Origin: Viridibacterium silvisoli
GTDB taxonomy: Bacteria; Pseudomonadota; Gammaproteobacteria; Burkholderiales; Rhodocyclaceae
Assembly: GCF_036017035.1 (NCBI RefSeq)
Contig: NZ_JAYXHS010000002.1
Coordinates: 744,001 to 808,000 of the forward strand
Direction of reading: 5' to 3'
Length of the DNA stretch: 64,000 nucleotides
A program made the position numbers and the translations under genes. This document shows positions 18,017-28,930 of this stretch, in pieces. The notes beneath the pieces were generated by a model. It did no database searches. It had not been told where the DNA came from and saw nothing but the letters and a program-made list of their open reading frames with translations. Each line of letters begins with the position of its first letter. The first letter of the stretch is position 1.

Positions 18017-18225
18017 CCATCTGTCCCTGATACCTGAGAGATTACGGCTCCAATTACAAAATTGGCCGAGTGCCCCTTCGGTGGATGCCCGACCATTTGC
18101 TGGTGGCACCGCTCTCCAGATTGTGATTTCCCGTTCGGTCCTTTTGCCTGAGCGTTCCCGGGGGGTTGCGCCTTCGGCGGCCCGGCAAACCAGTCAAAAC
18201 CGGCTGCGAGCGCTCTCCCGAACAG
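18017..18225 (-). promoter_or_regulatory. Tandem glycine riboswitch
   Basis: Two glycine aptamers in series on the minus strand. Aptamer 1 is closed by P1 18218-18223/18133-18138 and contains cgggagagcgc, cgccgaaggcgcaa and ctcaggcaaaaggac. Aptamer 2 is closed by P1 18117-18121/18019-18023 and contains ctggagagcgg, caccgaagggg and ctctcaggtatcagggaca. These are the conserved glycine-aptamer boxes. Glycine binding should favour transcription of the gcv operon. Confidence 0.95.
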
Positions 18226-18323
18226 GTGGCGACTGTACCGGAAGCCAAGGGCGCGAAGCAAGCCTTTGCTATGATGCTTGCCTGCCCGGCATTTTCCGGG
18301 CGTCGCCCTGTCAAACCCCCGCC

Positions 18324-19166
18324 ATGTTCGCTCCACAGAACGCCGATCTTCACTGCCACTCCACCGTCTCCGACGGCACCTTGAGCCCGACGGCTTTGGT
18401 CGAGCGCGCGCACGCCAACGGCGTCGATATGCTGGCGCTGACTGATCATGACGAGCTCGGCGGCCTCGCCGAGGCGCGCGCTGCTGCCGAAGCGCGTGGC
18501 ATGCGGTTCGTGAATGGCGTGGAAATCTCTGTCTCTTATTGTGACCAGACGGTGCACATCGTCGGGTTGGGTATCCGGCCGGATTCGACCGAGTTGCGTG
18601 ACGGGCTGGACCGCGTGCGCGGTGGTCGCGATGGCCGCGCCAAGCGCATCGGCCTGGAGCTGGCGAAGATCGGTATCAAGGATGCTTTCGAAGGGGCGGC
18701 CAAGTACGCCGACAACCCCGAGCTGATCAGCCGTGCGCACTTTGCGCGCTACCTCGTCGAGATCGGTGTCGCACGCGACACGACGGCAGTCTTCGATCAC
18801 TACCTTGTGCGCGGAAAGCCTGGCTTTGTCGATCATGAATGGGCGACGCTGGCGGACGCGGTGAACTGGATTCACGCGGCAGGCGGCCTTGCCGTCATCG
18901 CCCATCCCGGTCGTTACCGGATCTCGGGTGCCGAGATGAAGTCCTTGTTCGAAGAGTTTGCCGATCTGAAGGGCGAGGGCGTCGAGGTCGTGACCAGCGC
19001 TCATACGCCGCAGATGCGCAACCAGTTCGCGACCTTTGCCCGTCGCTACAACCTGCTGGCGTCGCGTGCCTCGGACTTCCATGGTCCGGGCGAAAGCGCT
19101 GTCGATATCGGCAAGTCGGAGGCGTTGCCGCCCGACCTGACGCCGGTGTGGACTGCACTGGTCTGA
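18324..19166 (+). CDS. PHP-domain phosphoesterase (RNase AM-like)
   Basis: A 280-aa PHP metal-dependent phosphoesterase of the TrpH/YciV type. Metal-binding motifs: DLHCHSTVSDGT at the N-terminus, LALTDHDE, VNGVEIS, VIAHPGRYR and ASDFHGPGE. Family members hydrolyse 3',5'-nucleotide bisphosphates and mature rRNA 5' ends (RNase AM); the exact substrate here is inferred. It is divergent from the glycine riboswitch, and starts the plus-strand run PHP / YciO / M50 protease / scpA. No strong ribosome-binding site is seen before the ATG. Confidence 0.92.
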   Translation: MFAPQNADLHCHSTVSDGTLSPTALVERAHANGVDMLALTDHDELGGLAEARAAAEARGMRFVNGVEISVSYCDQTVHIVGLGIRPDSTELRDGLDRVRGGRDGRAKRIGLELAKIGIKDAFEGAAKYADNPELISRAHFARYLVEIGVARDTTAVFDHYLVRGKPGFVDHEWATLADAVNWIHAAGGLAVIAHPGRYRISGAEMKSLFEEFADLKGEGVEVVTSAHTPQMRNQFATFARRYNLLASRASDFHGPGESAVDIGKSEALPPDLTPVWTALV

Positions 19167-19235
19167 ACTTCTCGGAACAATAGTTACGCGCCGGGAACGG
19201 CAGCGTGGCGCCCTACAATTCGTGTCCGGATTCCC

Positions 19236-19859
19236 ATGTCCCAGTTCTTTGAAATCCACCCTGATCACCCGCAACCGCGTCTGATCCGTCAGGCAGCCAC
19301 CATCCTGCGCGATGGCGGCCTGATTGCCGTGCCGACCGATGCGGCCTATTCGCTGGTCGGGCATGTCGGCGATGCAAAAGTGATCGAGCGCATTCGTCGC
19401 ATCCGTGGCGTCGACGAGCGCCACCATTTCACGCTGATGTGCCGCGACCTGTCGCAGATCGCTACCTACGCACGTGTCGACAATGCGCAGTTCCGCTTGC
19501 TGAAGGCAACCACTCCGGGCGCCTATACCTTCATTCTTGAAGGCACAAAGGAATTGCCGCGTCGTGTGCTGCATCCCAAGCGCAAGACCATAGGCCTGCG
19601 CGTGCCGGACCATGCCGTCATGCTGGCTTTGCTCGAAGAGTTGGGCGAACCGGTGATTTCGTCGAGCCTGTTGCTGCCCGACGAAGACTTGCCGCTGACC
19701 GATGCGAACGAGATCCGTGATCGCCTTGAGCGCGAACTGGAGCTGGTCATCGAGTCCGGCCCCTGCGGCCTGGAGCCTACGACGGTGGTGGATCTGACTG
19801 GTGGTGCGCCAGAGCTGATTCGTGAAGGCAAGGGAGAGCTGCGGGCTCTGGGCCTGTAG
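19236..19859 (+). CDS. YciO/Sua5-like TsaC-family protein
   Basis: A 207-aa protein of the YrdC/Sua5 superfamily. It has the KxR-like core FTLMCRDLSQIATYARVDN, PGAYTFILEGTKELPRRVLHPKRKTIGLRVP, and SSSLLLP. This resembles the YciO branch rather than TsaC proper. TsaC makes threonylcarbamoyl-AMP for tRNA t6A37; the role of YciO is less settled, though related activity has been reported. It lies between the PHP phosphoesterase and the M50 protease, the usual arrangement in this class. Confidence 0.88.
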   Translation: MSQFFEIHPDHPQPRLIRQAATILRDGGLIAVPTDAAYSLVGHVGDAKVIERIRRIRGVDERHHFTLMCRDLSQIATYARVDNAQFRLLKATTPGAYTFILEGTKELPRRVLHPKRKTIGLRVPDHAVMLALLEELGEPVISSSLLLPDEDLPLTDANEIRDRLERELELVIESGPCGLEPTTVVDLTGGAPELIREGKGELRALGL

Positions 19860-19916
19860 AAGCGGCTCAGGCTCTGACTGCGAGGCCGCGCGCGGCATTC
19901 ACGCTAAACTCTGCCC

Positions 19917-20582
19917 ATGGAACAGATCATCCTCAACATCGCCCTGTGGGCCGTGCCGGTCGTGCTGGCAATCACCTTGCACGAGGCCGCTCACGGATAC
20001 GTGGCGCGCATGTTTGGCGACCCGACGGCTTACGAGCAGGGCCGCATTACTCTCAACCCCCTCAAGCACATCGATCCGGTCGGCACCGTGTTGCTGCCAG
20101 GTGCCATCGTGCTGATGAACGCCGTGACCGGCGCGCAGTTCCCGCCCTTCGGCTGGGCCAAGCCGGTGCCCGTGAATTTCGGGCGTTTGCGTCGGCCCAA
20201 GCAAGACATGTTGTGGGTGGCCGCCGCGGGGCCGGGCATCAATTTCGTGCAGGCCGTCATCTGGGTGCTGCTGGGTTCCTTGCTGTTGCCGCTGATCAGC
20301 AATCCTGGCGGTCTGGAGATGATGGCGGCGCTCTGCCGTAATGGCTTGATGGCGAATCTGGTGCTGATGCTGATCAACCTGATCCCGATTCCGCCGCTCG
20401 ATGGCGGACGCATCCTGGTGAGTCTGTTGCCCATGAAGGCCGCATGGCAGCTGTCGCGCGTCGAGCCTTACGGCTTCTTCATCCTGATCGCGTTGATGTA
20501 TTCCAATGTGCTCAACATGCCCTTGCGGTGGGCCATGGACAGCGTTGCGCGCTTCATTTTCCTGATCACGGGCGTGGCCTGA
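19917..20582 (+). CDS. Site-2 protease family (M50) membrane protein
   Basis: A 221-aa integral membrane zinc metalloprotease of the short M50 group (YwhC-like, without PDZ domain). The zinc motif HEAAH (HExxH) lies in ITLHEAAHGYVA near the N-terminus, and the third ligand region NLIPIPPLDGGRIL follows at about residues 155-168. About five hydrophobic helices are visible. Substrate is unknown. It ends 6 bp before scpA, so it is probably co-transcribed with the scp genes. Confidence 0.92.
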   Translation: MEQIILNIALWAVPVVLAITLHEAAHGYVARMFGDPTAYEQGRITLNPLKHIDPVGTVLLPGAIVLMNAVTGAQFPPFGWAKPVPVNFGRLRRPKQDMLWVAAAGPGINFVQAVIWVLLGSLLLPLISNPGGLEMMAALCRNGLMANLVLMLINLIPIPPLDGGRILVSLLPMKAAWQLSRVEPYGFFILIALMYSNVLNMPLRWAMDSVARFIFLITGVA

Positions 20583-20588
20583 TTCCGG

Positions 20589-21467
20589 ATGAGCGACGGC
20601 GCAGCCCCTGAAACGCTGGCTCTCGATCTCCGCTTCCACGCGAAGATCTACGGCGAGCCGCTGCTCGATCTGCCGACCGATCTTTATATTCCGCCGGATG
20701 CGCTGGAGATTTTTCTCGATACGTTCGAGGGGCCGCTCGATCTGCTGTTGTATCTGATCCGCCGCGCCAACGTGAACATCCTCGATATTCCGATGGCGCC
20801 GCTGACAGTGCAGTACCTGGCCTACATCGACGCCATGCGCACGACCAATCTTGAGCTGGCGGGCGACTATCTTCTGATGGCCGCCATGTTGCTCGACATC
20901 AAGTCGCGCATGTTGCTGCCGAAGCCGCCGAGCGACAAGCCGGAAGAGGATGAGGCCGATCCGCGGGCCGAGCTGGTGCGCCGGCTCGTCGAGTACGAGC
21001 GCATCAAACGCGCAGCGCTGACGCTGGACCGCATGCCGCGTGTTGAGCGCGACTACGAATGGGCCAGTGTGCACCTTGCGGAGATCGTCGCAGAAGAACG
21101 CATGGCCGAGGTCAGTCTTGCCGATCTGCAGAATGCGTGGCTGACCTTGCTGCAACGGGCCCGCAATCACCAGCATCACCACGTGCAGCGTGAGGAGTTG
21201 TCGGTGCGCGAATACATGAGCCAGATCCTGCGTCGTCTGCAGGATGGTGAATACGCGGAATTCACCAGCGTGTTCGAACTGACGCATGGTGTCGCGAGCC
21301 TCATCGTGGGCTTCCTGGCGGTGCTCGAGCTGGTCAAGGAGCGCTTGGTGCAACTCACGCAGAACGCACCGATGGAAATGATCTACGTGCGCATCGCGCA
21401 CGGCAGCACTGAAAACGAATACGAACTACCGGATGGAGGCCCGGATGGCGCCGAATTCGCTGCCTGA
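20589..21467 (+). CDS. scpA: Segregation and condensation protein A
   Basis: A 292-aa kleisin that bridges the SMC heads in the bacterial condensin. The signature EIFLDTFEGPLDLLLYLIRRANVNILDIPMA lies at residues 38-68, and the C-terminal winged-helix region (VASLIVGFLAVLELVKERLV) contacts the SMC cap. The first 37 residues are an extension. It overlaps scpB. The neighbours M50 protease, scpB and rluB form the common scp cluster. No smc gene is in the window. Confidence 0.96.
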   Translation: MSDGAAPETLALDLRFHAKIYGEPLLDLPTDLYIPPDALEIFLDTFEGPLDLLLYLIRRANVNILDIPMAPLTVQYLAYIDAMRTTNLELAGDYLLMAAMLLDIKSRMLLPKPPSDKPEEDEADPRAELVRRLVEYERIKRAALTLDRMPRVERDYEWASVHLAEIVAEERMAEVSLADLQNAWLTLLQRARNHQHHHVQREELSVREYMSQILRRLQDGEYAEFTSVFELTHGVASLIVGFLAVLELVKERLVQLTQNAPMEMIYVRIAHGSTENEYELPDGGPDGAEFAA

Positions 21468-22185
21468 TCCTGAATCCGTGGAGGGCGCCGATGTGACGCC
21501 GGCCCTCGACACTGAGGAGGCGGACTCCGTGCCCGCGCCGCCGATGGCTGAAGAAGGCGCAGATCCGCCTGTGCTGGAGGTGACGGTCGCTGAATCCGGC
21601 ATCGATGTGGCGCACGCCCGGCAAGTGCTCGAAGCGGCCTTGCTGTCTGCCAGCGAGCCGATGCAAAGCGCCGAACTGCGCCGCCTGTTCGAGCCGGATC
21701 TTGGTGCTGATCTGGTAAATCGTTTGTTGGCTGACATCCAGCAGGAGTGGCAGGGCAGGGCGGTCGAACTGATGCGACTGGCTTCCGGTTGGCGCTTCCA
21801 GACCCGACCCGCCTTGCAGCCCTATCTGGATCGTTTGCGCCAGACGCGGGCGCCGCGCTACTCCCGGGCGGTACTGGAAACCTTGGCGATCATCGTGTAT
21901 CGTCAGCCTGTCACGCGCGGAGACATTGAAGAAATACGCGGCGTGGCCGTTTCAGCAAACATTATCAATTTGCTGGAAACGCGCGGTTGGATCGACACCA
22001 TCGGTCACCGCGACACGCCGGGACGCCCGGCCCTCTTCGCCACTACCCGCAAGTTTCTTGACGATCTCGGCCTTCGCAGCCTGACTGAGCTGCCGCCTTT
22101 ATCGTCCCTATCCGACATCGAAGGAGTACTCGATCTTGTCGATACCGCAGAAAACGCGTCGCCGTCCGACGCGTCCCGGCAATAA
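21445..22185 (+). CDS. scpB: Segregation and condensation protein B
   Basis: A 246-aa dimeric winged-helix protein that binds ScpA in the Smc-ScpAB complex. An acidic, Pro-rich N-terminal extension of about 50 residues precedes the conserved core (VLEAALLSASEPM... SRAVLETLAIIVYRQPVTRGDIEEIRGV). The ATG at 21445 is preferred to 21433 because ggagg lies five bases upstream. It overlaps the end of scpA by 23 bp and the start of rluB by 50 bp. Confidence 0.95.
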   Translation: MAPNSLPDPESVEGADVTPALDTEEADSVPAPPMAEEGADPPVLEVTVAESGIDVAHARQVLEAALLSASEPMQSAELRRLFEPDLGADLVNRLLADIQQEWQGRAVELMRLASGWRFQTRPALQPYLDRLRQTRAPRYSRAVLETLAIIVYRQPVTRGDIEEIRGVAVSANIINLLETRGWIDTIGHRDTPGRPALFATTRKFLDDLGLRSLTELPPLSSLSDIEGVLDLVDTAENASPSDASRQ

Positions 22186-23470
22186 CACGGCCAACAGGGC
22201 CGACAACGGCGCGCCGCAGCGACGCCAGCGGGCTCCCCGCCCCAGCCAGCCGCCAGCAGGTGTGTATGGCGCAGAACCAGAGCAGGATTTCAGTTCCGAC
22301 GATGCCTACGAAGACGACGACAGCCAGATCGCCTTCCTGGGGCGCAAGGGCGACAACCTCCATGCCAACGCCAAGCCCGAAGGCACAGGTGGAGCGCGTG
22401 GTCGCGCAGGGCGTGGGTTTGGCCCGCGCGGAGGTGATCGCGTCAAGGCGACGGGCGAACTCGTTGATGATGGCGAGCGTATCCAGAAAGTACTCGCCGC
22501 GGCGGGCTATGCCTCGCGCCGCGAAGTGGAGGAATGGATTACTGCCGGGCGCGTCAGCGTCAATGGTCTGCCATCGTTCCTGGGCCAGAAGATTTCGCAG
22601 GGCGATCGCGTCAAGGTCAATGGCAAGCTGGTCAACGTGCGCTTTGCAGAGCGCCCGCCACGCGTTCTGATCTATCACAAGCCGGATGGTGAAATTGTCT
22701 CGCGTGACGATCCTGAGGGTCGTCCAAGCGTATTCGATCGCCTGCCGAAGATCCGTCGCGGTCGCTGGATTGCGATCGGTCGCCTTGACTTCAATACGAG
22801 TGGTTTGTTGTTGTTCACCGACGATGGCGATCTGGCCAATCGTCTGGCGCATCCTCGCTACAACCTCGAGCGCGAATACGCCGTGCGTATCGTTGGACTG
22901 CTCGACGAAGATCAGGTCAAGCGACTGAAGGACGGTGTGGAGCTCGAAGACGGTCCGGCGCGGTTCAACATGGTGCGCGACGAGGGTGGCGAGGGCTCGA
23001 ATCACTGGTATCGCGTGTCGATCTCCGAAGGCCGGAACCGCGAGGTGCGTCGCATGTTCGAAGCGCTTGGCATGACGGTCAGCCGTCTGATGCGCGTGCG
23101 CTATGGCCCGGTGGAATTGCCGAGCCGTCTCAAGCGCGGCATGTATGAAGACATGGCGCCGGAGATGATCAAGGCGCTGGGTGGCAAGAAAGCCCCCGTG
23201 CGCCAGGGCGAAGGCGAGACGCGTCGCACGCGTAATCGGCGTGGTCCCAAGGTGGCCGGGCCGAATGGCAAGGCCGGTGCGCCGCGTGGTCGCAATGGTG
23301 GAAGCGGGGCTGAAAATCAGTCTGGAGAAGGCGAGGCCGCTTTCGTGCCGAATGCTGCGCCTGGCGTAGCGGCTGACGGTAACGCCGGCAATGCTCGTCG
23401 CAACGACAGTCGTCGCCCGCGTGGCGGCCGCAATCGCAAGCCAAGGCCGAAGCCACTCGCGGAAGCTTGA
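22136..23470 (+). CDS. rluB: 23S rRNA pseudouridine(2605) synthase RluB
   Basis: A 444-aa RsuA-family pseudouridine synthase. The S4 RNA-binding domain (RIQKVLAAAGYASRREVEEWI) is followed by the catalytic domain with GRLDFNTSGLLLFT, which holds the catalytic Asp, and GRNREVRRMFEALG. Both ends are long, basic and low in complexity: the first 110 residues and the last 95 (Arg/Gly/Asn-rich) probably bind RNA nonspecifically. The start is TTG at 22136, supported by aaggag nine bases upstream; it overlaps scpB in another frame. Confidence 0.93.
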   Translation: MSIPQKTRRRPTRPGNNTANRADNGAPQRRQRAPRPSQPPAGVYGAEPEQDFSSDDAYEDDDSQIAFLGRKGDNLHANAKPEGTGGARGRAGRGFGPRGGDRVKATGELVDDGERIQKVLAAAGYASRREVEEWITAGRVSVNGLPSFLGQKISQGDRVKVNGKLVNVRFAERPPRVLIYHKPDGEIVSRDDPEGRPSVFDRLPKIRRGRWIAIGRLDFNTSGLLLFTDDGDLANRLAHPRYNLEREYAVRIVGLLDEDQVKRLKDGVELEDGPARFNMVRDEGGEGSNHWYRVSISEGRNREVRRMFEALGMTVSRLMRVRYGPVELPSRLKRGMYEDMAPEMIKALGGKKAPVRQGEGETRRTRNRRGPKVAGPNGKAGAPRGRNGGSGAENQSGEGEAAFVPNAAPGVAADGNAGNARRNDSRRPRGGRNRKPRPKPLAEA

Positions 23471-23596
23471 TAAGAGAATGTCACGCGGGTGACGCGCAGC
23501 TTGATGGCGCGACGCCCCGTGACGGCTCTTTGCACAAAAGGGATGTGCTGCGGGATGTACTGCGGCGTAGCAACATGCTAGAATCAAGTGGTTAAT

Positions 23597-23681
23597 CAGT
23601 CGTCTGCGCACGTGAAGGCGTGCGCCGACGGGGATCTTTCCGGATTTGTTTTGATCGGGATGGGCGTTGCGCCCATTTTTT
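23597..23681 (+). promoter_or_regulatory. rimP leader with attenuator-like hairpin
   Basis: Two hairpins precede rimP. The first (23601-23630) pairs cgtc with gacg and gcgcacg (23606-23612) with cgtgcgc (23619-23625). The second is a textbook terminator: atgggcg (23660-23666), loop ttg, cgcccat (23670-23676), then six T. It lies 66 bp before the rimP start and 125 bp after the end of the long rluB gene. It could end the rluB transcript or act as an attenuator for the rimP-nusA-infB operon. Confidence 0.7.
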
Positions 23682-23747
23682 ATTTGTGGCGCGCAAAACG
23701 CATTTCTGCGTAATGCAAGCGCCTGATTTGCTGAATCAGTATTGCAG

Positions 23748-24176
23748 ATGGATATCGCAAGCGTTATCGAGCAGGCCGTGAATGGCCTGGGTTTTGAACT
23801 GGTGGATCTGGAGCGCTCGCCCAAGGCGAGGCTGCTGCGCGTCTTCATCGATATCGAGCGTGGTATTACGGTCGAAGATTGCGCGACGGTGAGCAATCAC
23901 CTTGTGCGTGTTTTCGAGGTTGAAGGCATCGACTATGATCGTCTTGAGATCTCGTCTCCAGGTCTGGAGCGACCGCTGCGCAAGGCCGCTGATTTCGAGC
24001 GCTTTGCGGGCCAGGACGTGCAGATCCGCATCCGTCTGCCAATCAACAACCAGCGTAATTTCGCGGGCCAGTTGCTGGGGCTGCGTGACGGCAAGATTGT
24101 GGTTCGTACCGAGAAGGGTGAGCAGCTGCTTGAACTCGACGATGTCGAAAAAGCACGTCTGGTTCCCAAGTTTTGA
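23748..24176 (+). CDS. rimP: Ribosome maturation factor RimP
   Basis: A 142-aa protein needed for 30S assembly. The family signature includes GFELVDLERSPKARLLRVFID, ERGITVEDCATVSNHL, and YDRLEISSPGLERPL. Length is close to the family norm. The ATG at 23748 is the natural start; a TTG two codons earlier is open. First gene of the rimP-nusA-infB-rbfA-truB operon. Confidence 0.96.
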   Translation: MDIASVIEQAVNGLGFELVDLERSPKARLLRVFIDIERGITVEDCATVSNHLVRVFEVEGIDYDRLEISSPGLERPLRKAADFERFAGQDVQIRIRLPINNQRNFAGQLLGLRDGKIVVRTEKGEQLLELDDVEKARLVPKF

Positions 24177-24234
24177 TTCAGGGTTTGTTCATATTCGAAC
24201 AGGCTGAAATATTCGCTTTCGAGGGAGTTAAGCA

Positions 24235-25719
24235 ATGAGCCGCGAAGTCTTGCTGCTTGTAGATGCGCTGTCGCGTGAAAAGAACGTGGCCAAGGAAACC
24301 GTGTTCCTGGCCATGGAAATGGCTCTGGCCGCCGCGACCAAGAAGCGTGTCAACGATGAGGCCGATGTGCGTGTATCCATCGACCGCGAAACAGGTGCGT
24401 ACGAATCCTTCCGTCGCTGGGTTGTCATGATCGATGCTGAAGTCGAAAACGACGAAGCGGAGATGGGCATCATCGATGCTCGCGAGGAATATCCGGACAT
24501 CCAGGTCGGCGACTATGTCGAAGAGCCGCTTGAGCCCATCGATTTCGGTCGTATCGGAGCGCAGGCTGCCAAGCAGGTCATCTTGCAGAAAATCCGCGAT
24601 GCCGAGCGTGAGCAGATCCTCAACGACTTTCTCGAGCGTGGCGAGCATCTCGTCACCGGTTCGGTGAAGCGCATGGAGCGTGGCAATGCCATCGTCGAGG
24701 CTGGTCGTCTCGAAGCCGTGCTGCCGCGTGACCAGCAGATTCCGAAAGAGAATCTGCGTGTTGGCGACCGTGTGCGCGCTTACCTGCTGCGCATTGATCG
24801 CAATGCACGTGGCCCGCAACTGGTGCTGTCGCGTAGCGCGCCGGACTTCATCTCGCAACTCTTCGAACTTGAAGTGCCGGAAATCGAAGACGGTTTGCTC
24901 GAGATCAAGGCTGCTGCACGTGATCCTGGCCTGCGCGCCAAGATTGCTGTGAAGTCGAATGACCCACGCATCGATCCGATTGGCACCTGTGTCGGTCTGC
25001 GCGGCTCGCGCGTGACGGCTGTGCGTAACGAACTCGGCGGCGAGAACGTCGATATCGTGCTGTGGTCTGCAGATGCAGCGCAATTCGTCATCAGCGCACT
25101 GGCACCGGCAGAAGTCAGTTCCATCGTCGTCGATGAAGAAACGCACACCATGGATGTGGTGGTCGACGAAGGTAACCTCGCCATGGCCATCGGTCGTGGT
25201 GGTCAGAACGTGAAGCTCGCTTCCGAATTGACCGGCTGGAACATCAACCTGATGACCGAGACCGCAGCAGCTGAACGTAGCGAAGCGGAGCAGGGTCGCC
25301 TGCGTCAGATCTTCTGCGAGAAGCTCGACGTCGATGAAGAAGTGGCCGACATCCTGATTGAAGAAGGTTTCTCGTCGCTGGAAGAAATCGCTTACGTGCC
25401 GATTTCCGAAATGCTGGAAATCGAAGCCTTCGACGAAGACACGGTTAACGAATTGCGTCAGCGCGCACGAAACGTGCTGCTGACGGAGGCCATCGTCAAC
25501 GAGGAACAACTCGAAGGCGTTGCGGAAGACTTGTTGAATCTCGAAGGCATGGACAAATCGCTTGCTGCAAAGCTCGCCACGCATGGTGTAAAGACGCGTG
25601 ATGATCTGGCGGATCTGGCGGTTGACGAGCTGACCGAAATGACGGGGCTCGATGAATCGAGTGCGAAGGATCTGATCACCAAGGCGCGCGCGCACTGGTT
25701 TGAGCAAGCGGGGGAGTAA
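24235..25719 (+). CDS. nusA: Transcription termination/antitermination protein NusA
   Basis: A 494-aa RNA polymerase-binding factor. The N-terminal domain is followed by S1 (GERVKR-like region ERGEHLVTGSVKRMERGNAIVEAG), KH1 and KH2 (DPIGTCVGLRGSRVTAVRNELGGENVDIV; AIGRGGQNVKLASELTGW). Two acidic C-terminal repeats at about residues 365-490 are the helix-hairpin-helix AR domains typical of proteobacterial NusA. A strong ribosome-binding site (gagggag) precedes the start. infB begins 6 bp after its stop. Confidence 0.97.
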   Translation: MSREVLLLVDALSREKNVAKETVFLAMEMALAAATKKRVNDEADVRVSIDRETGAYESFRRWVVMIDAEVENDEAEMGIIDAREEYPDIQVGDYVEEPLEPIDFGRIGAQAAKQVILQKIRDAEREQILNDFLERGEHLVTGSVKRMERGNAIVEAGRLEAVLPRDQQIPKENLRVGDRVRAYLLRIDRNARGPQLVLSRSAPDFISQLFELEVPEIEDGLLEIKAAARDPGLRAKIAVKSNDPRIDPIGTCVGLRGSRVTAVRNELGGENVDIVLWSADAAQFVISALAPAEVSSIVVDEETHTMDVVVDEGNLAMAIGRGGQNVKLASELTGWNINLMTETAAAERSEAEQGRLRQIFCEKLDVDEEVADILIEEGFSSLEEIAYVPISEMLEIEAFDEDTVNELRQRARNVLLTEAIVNEEQLEGVAEDLLNLEGMDKSLAAKLATHGVKTRDDLADLAVDELTEMTGLDESSAKDLITKARAHWFEQAGE

Positions 25720-25725
25720 GAACAG

Positions 25726-28446
<2,721 letters not shown>

Positions 28447-28469
28447 CAGGTGCTTGCCTGCGCAGAAAA

Positions 28470-28500
28470 CAACGGGCCTTGATGAGGCCCGTTGTTGTTT
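28470..28500 (+). terminator. Terminator between infB and rbfA
   Basis: A perfect 10-bp stem (caacgggcct 28470-28479 with aggcccgttg 28485-28494), loop tgatg, then ttgttt. The T tract is interrupted, so it may be partial, reducing rbfA-truB expression relative to infB. Confidence 0.7.
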
Positions 28501-28527
28501 GTAGCTGAAACGGAAAAGAGGCTGAAC

Positions 28528-28914
28528 ATGCCAAAAGACTACTCAAGAAGTTCACGCGTTGTCGAACAGATCAAGCGAGAACTCGCGGAGCTGATCCGCC
28601 TCGAGGTGAAAGATCCGCGTGTTGGCTTCATCACGATCACCGATGTGGAGATCACGCCCGACTACGCACACGCCAAGGTGTTCTTCTCCTCGCTCAAGGG
28701 CAAGGAAGGCGCTGAGGAAATCCAGGAAGGTTTGCGCCGCGCCAGCAGCTTCCTGCGGCGCGAGCTGGGTCGCCGCGTGCGCATCCATACAACGCCAGAG
28801 CTGCATTTCGTCTACGACAATTCGATGGAAGAAGGCTCACGTATGTCGGCGCTGATCGACAAGGCCATGGCTGATACGCAGCCGGAAGATGCTGGCGACG
28901 AAGAGGCCGACTGA
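28528..28914 (+). CDS. rbfA: 30S ribosome-binding factor A
   Basis: A 128-aa cold-adaptation and 16S rRNA maturation factor with a KH-like fold. Signature: RSSRVVEQIKRELAELIRLEVKDPRVGFITITDVEITPDYAHAKVF, seen at residues 6-50, in parts. The ATG at 28528 matches the family N-terminus; the frame is open 12 codons upstream through the terminator hairpin. truB starts 17 bp downstream. Confidence 0.96.
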   Translation: MPKDYSRSSRVVEQIKRELAELIRLEVKDPRVGFITITDVEITPDYAHAKVFFSSLKGKEGAEEIQEGLRRASSFLRRELGRRVRIHTTPELHFVYDNSMEEGSRMSALIDKAMADTQPEDAGDEEAD

Positions 28915-28930
28915 GTCGATGGAGAAGGTG

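Noticed and set aside
18054..19898. A 614-codon minus-strand frame across the riboswitch, PHP and YciO genes
   Set aside because: Covers two conserved plus-strand genes and the glycine riboswitch; no family similarity.
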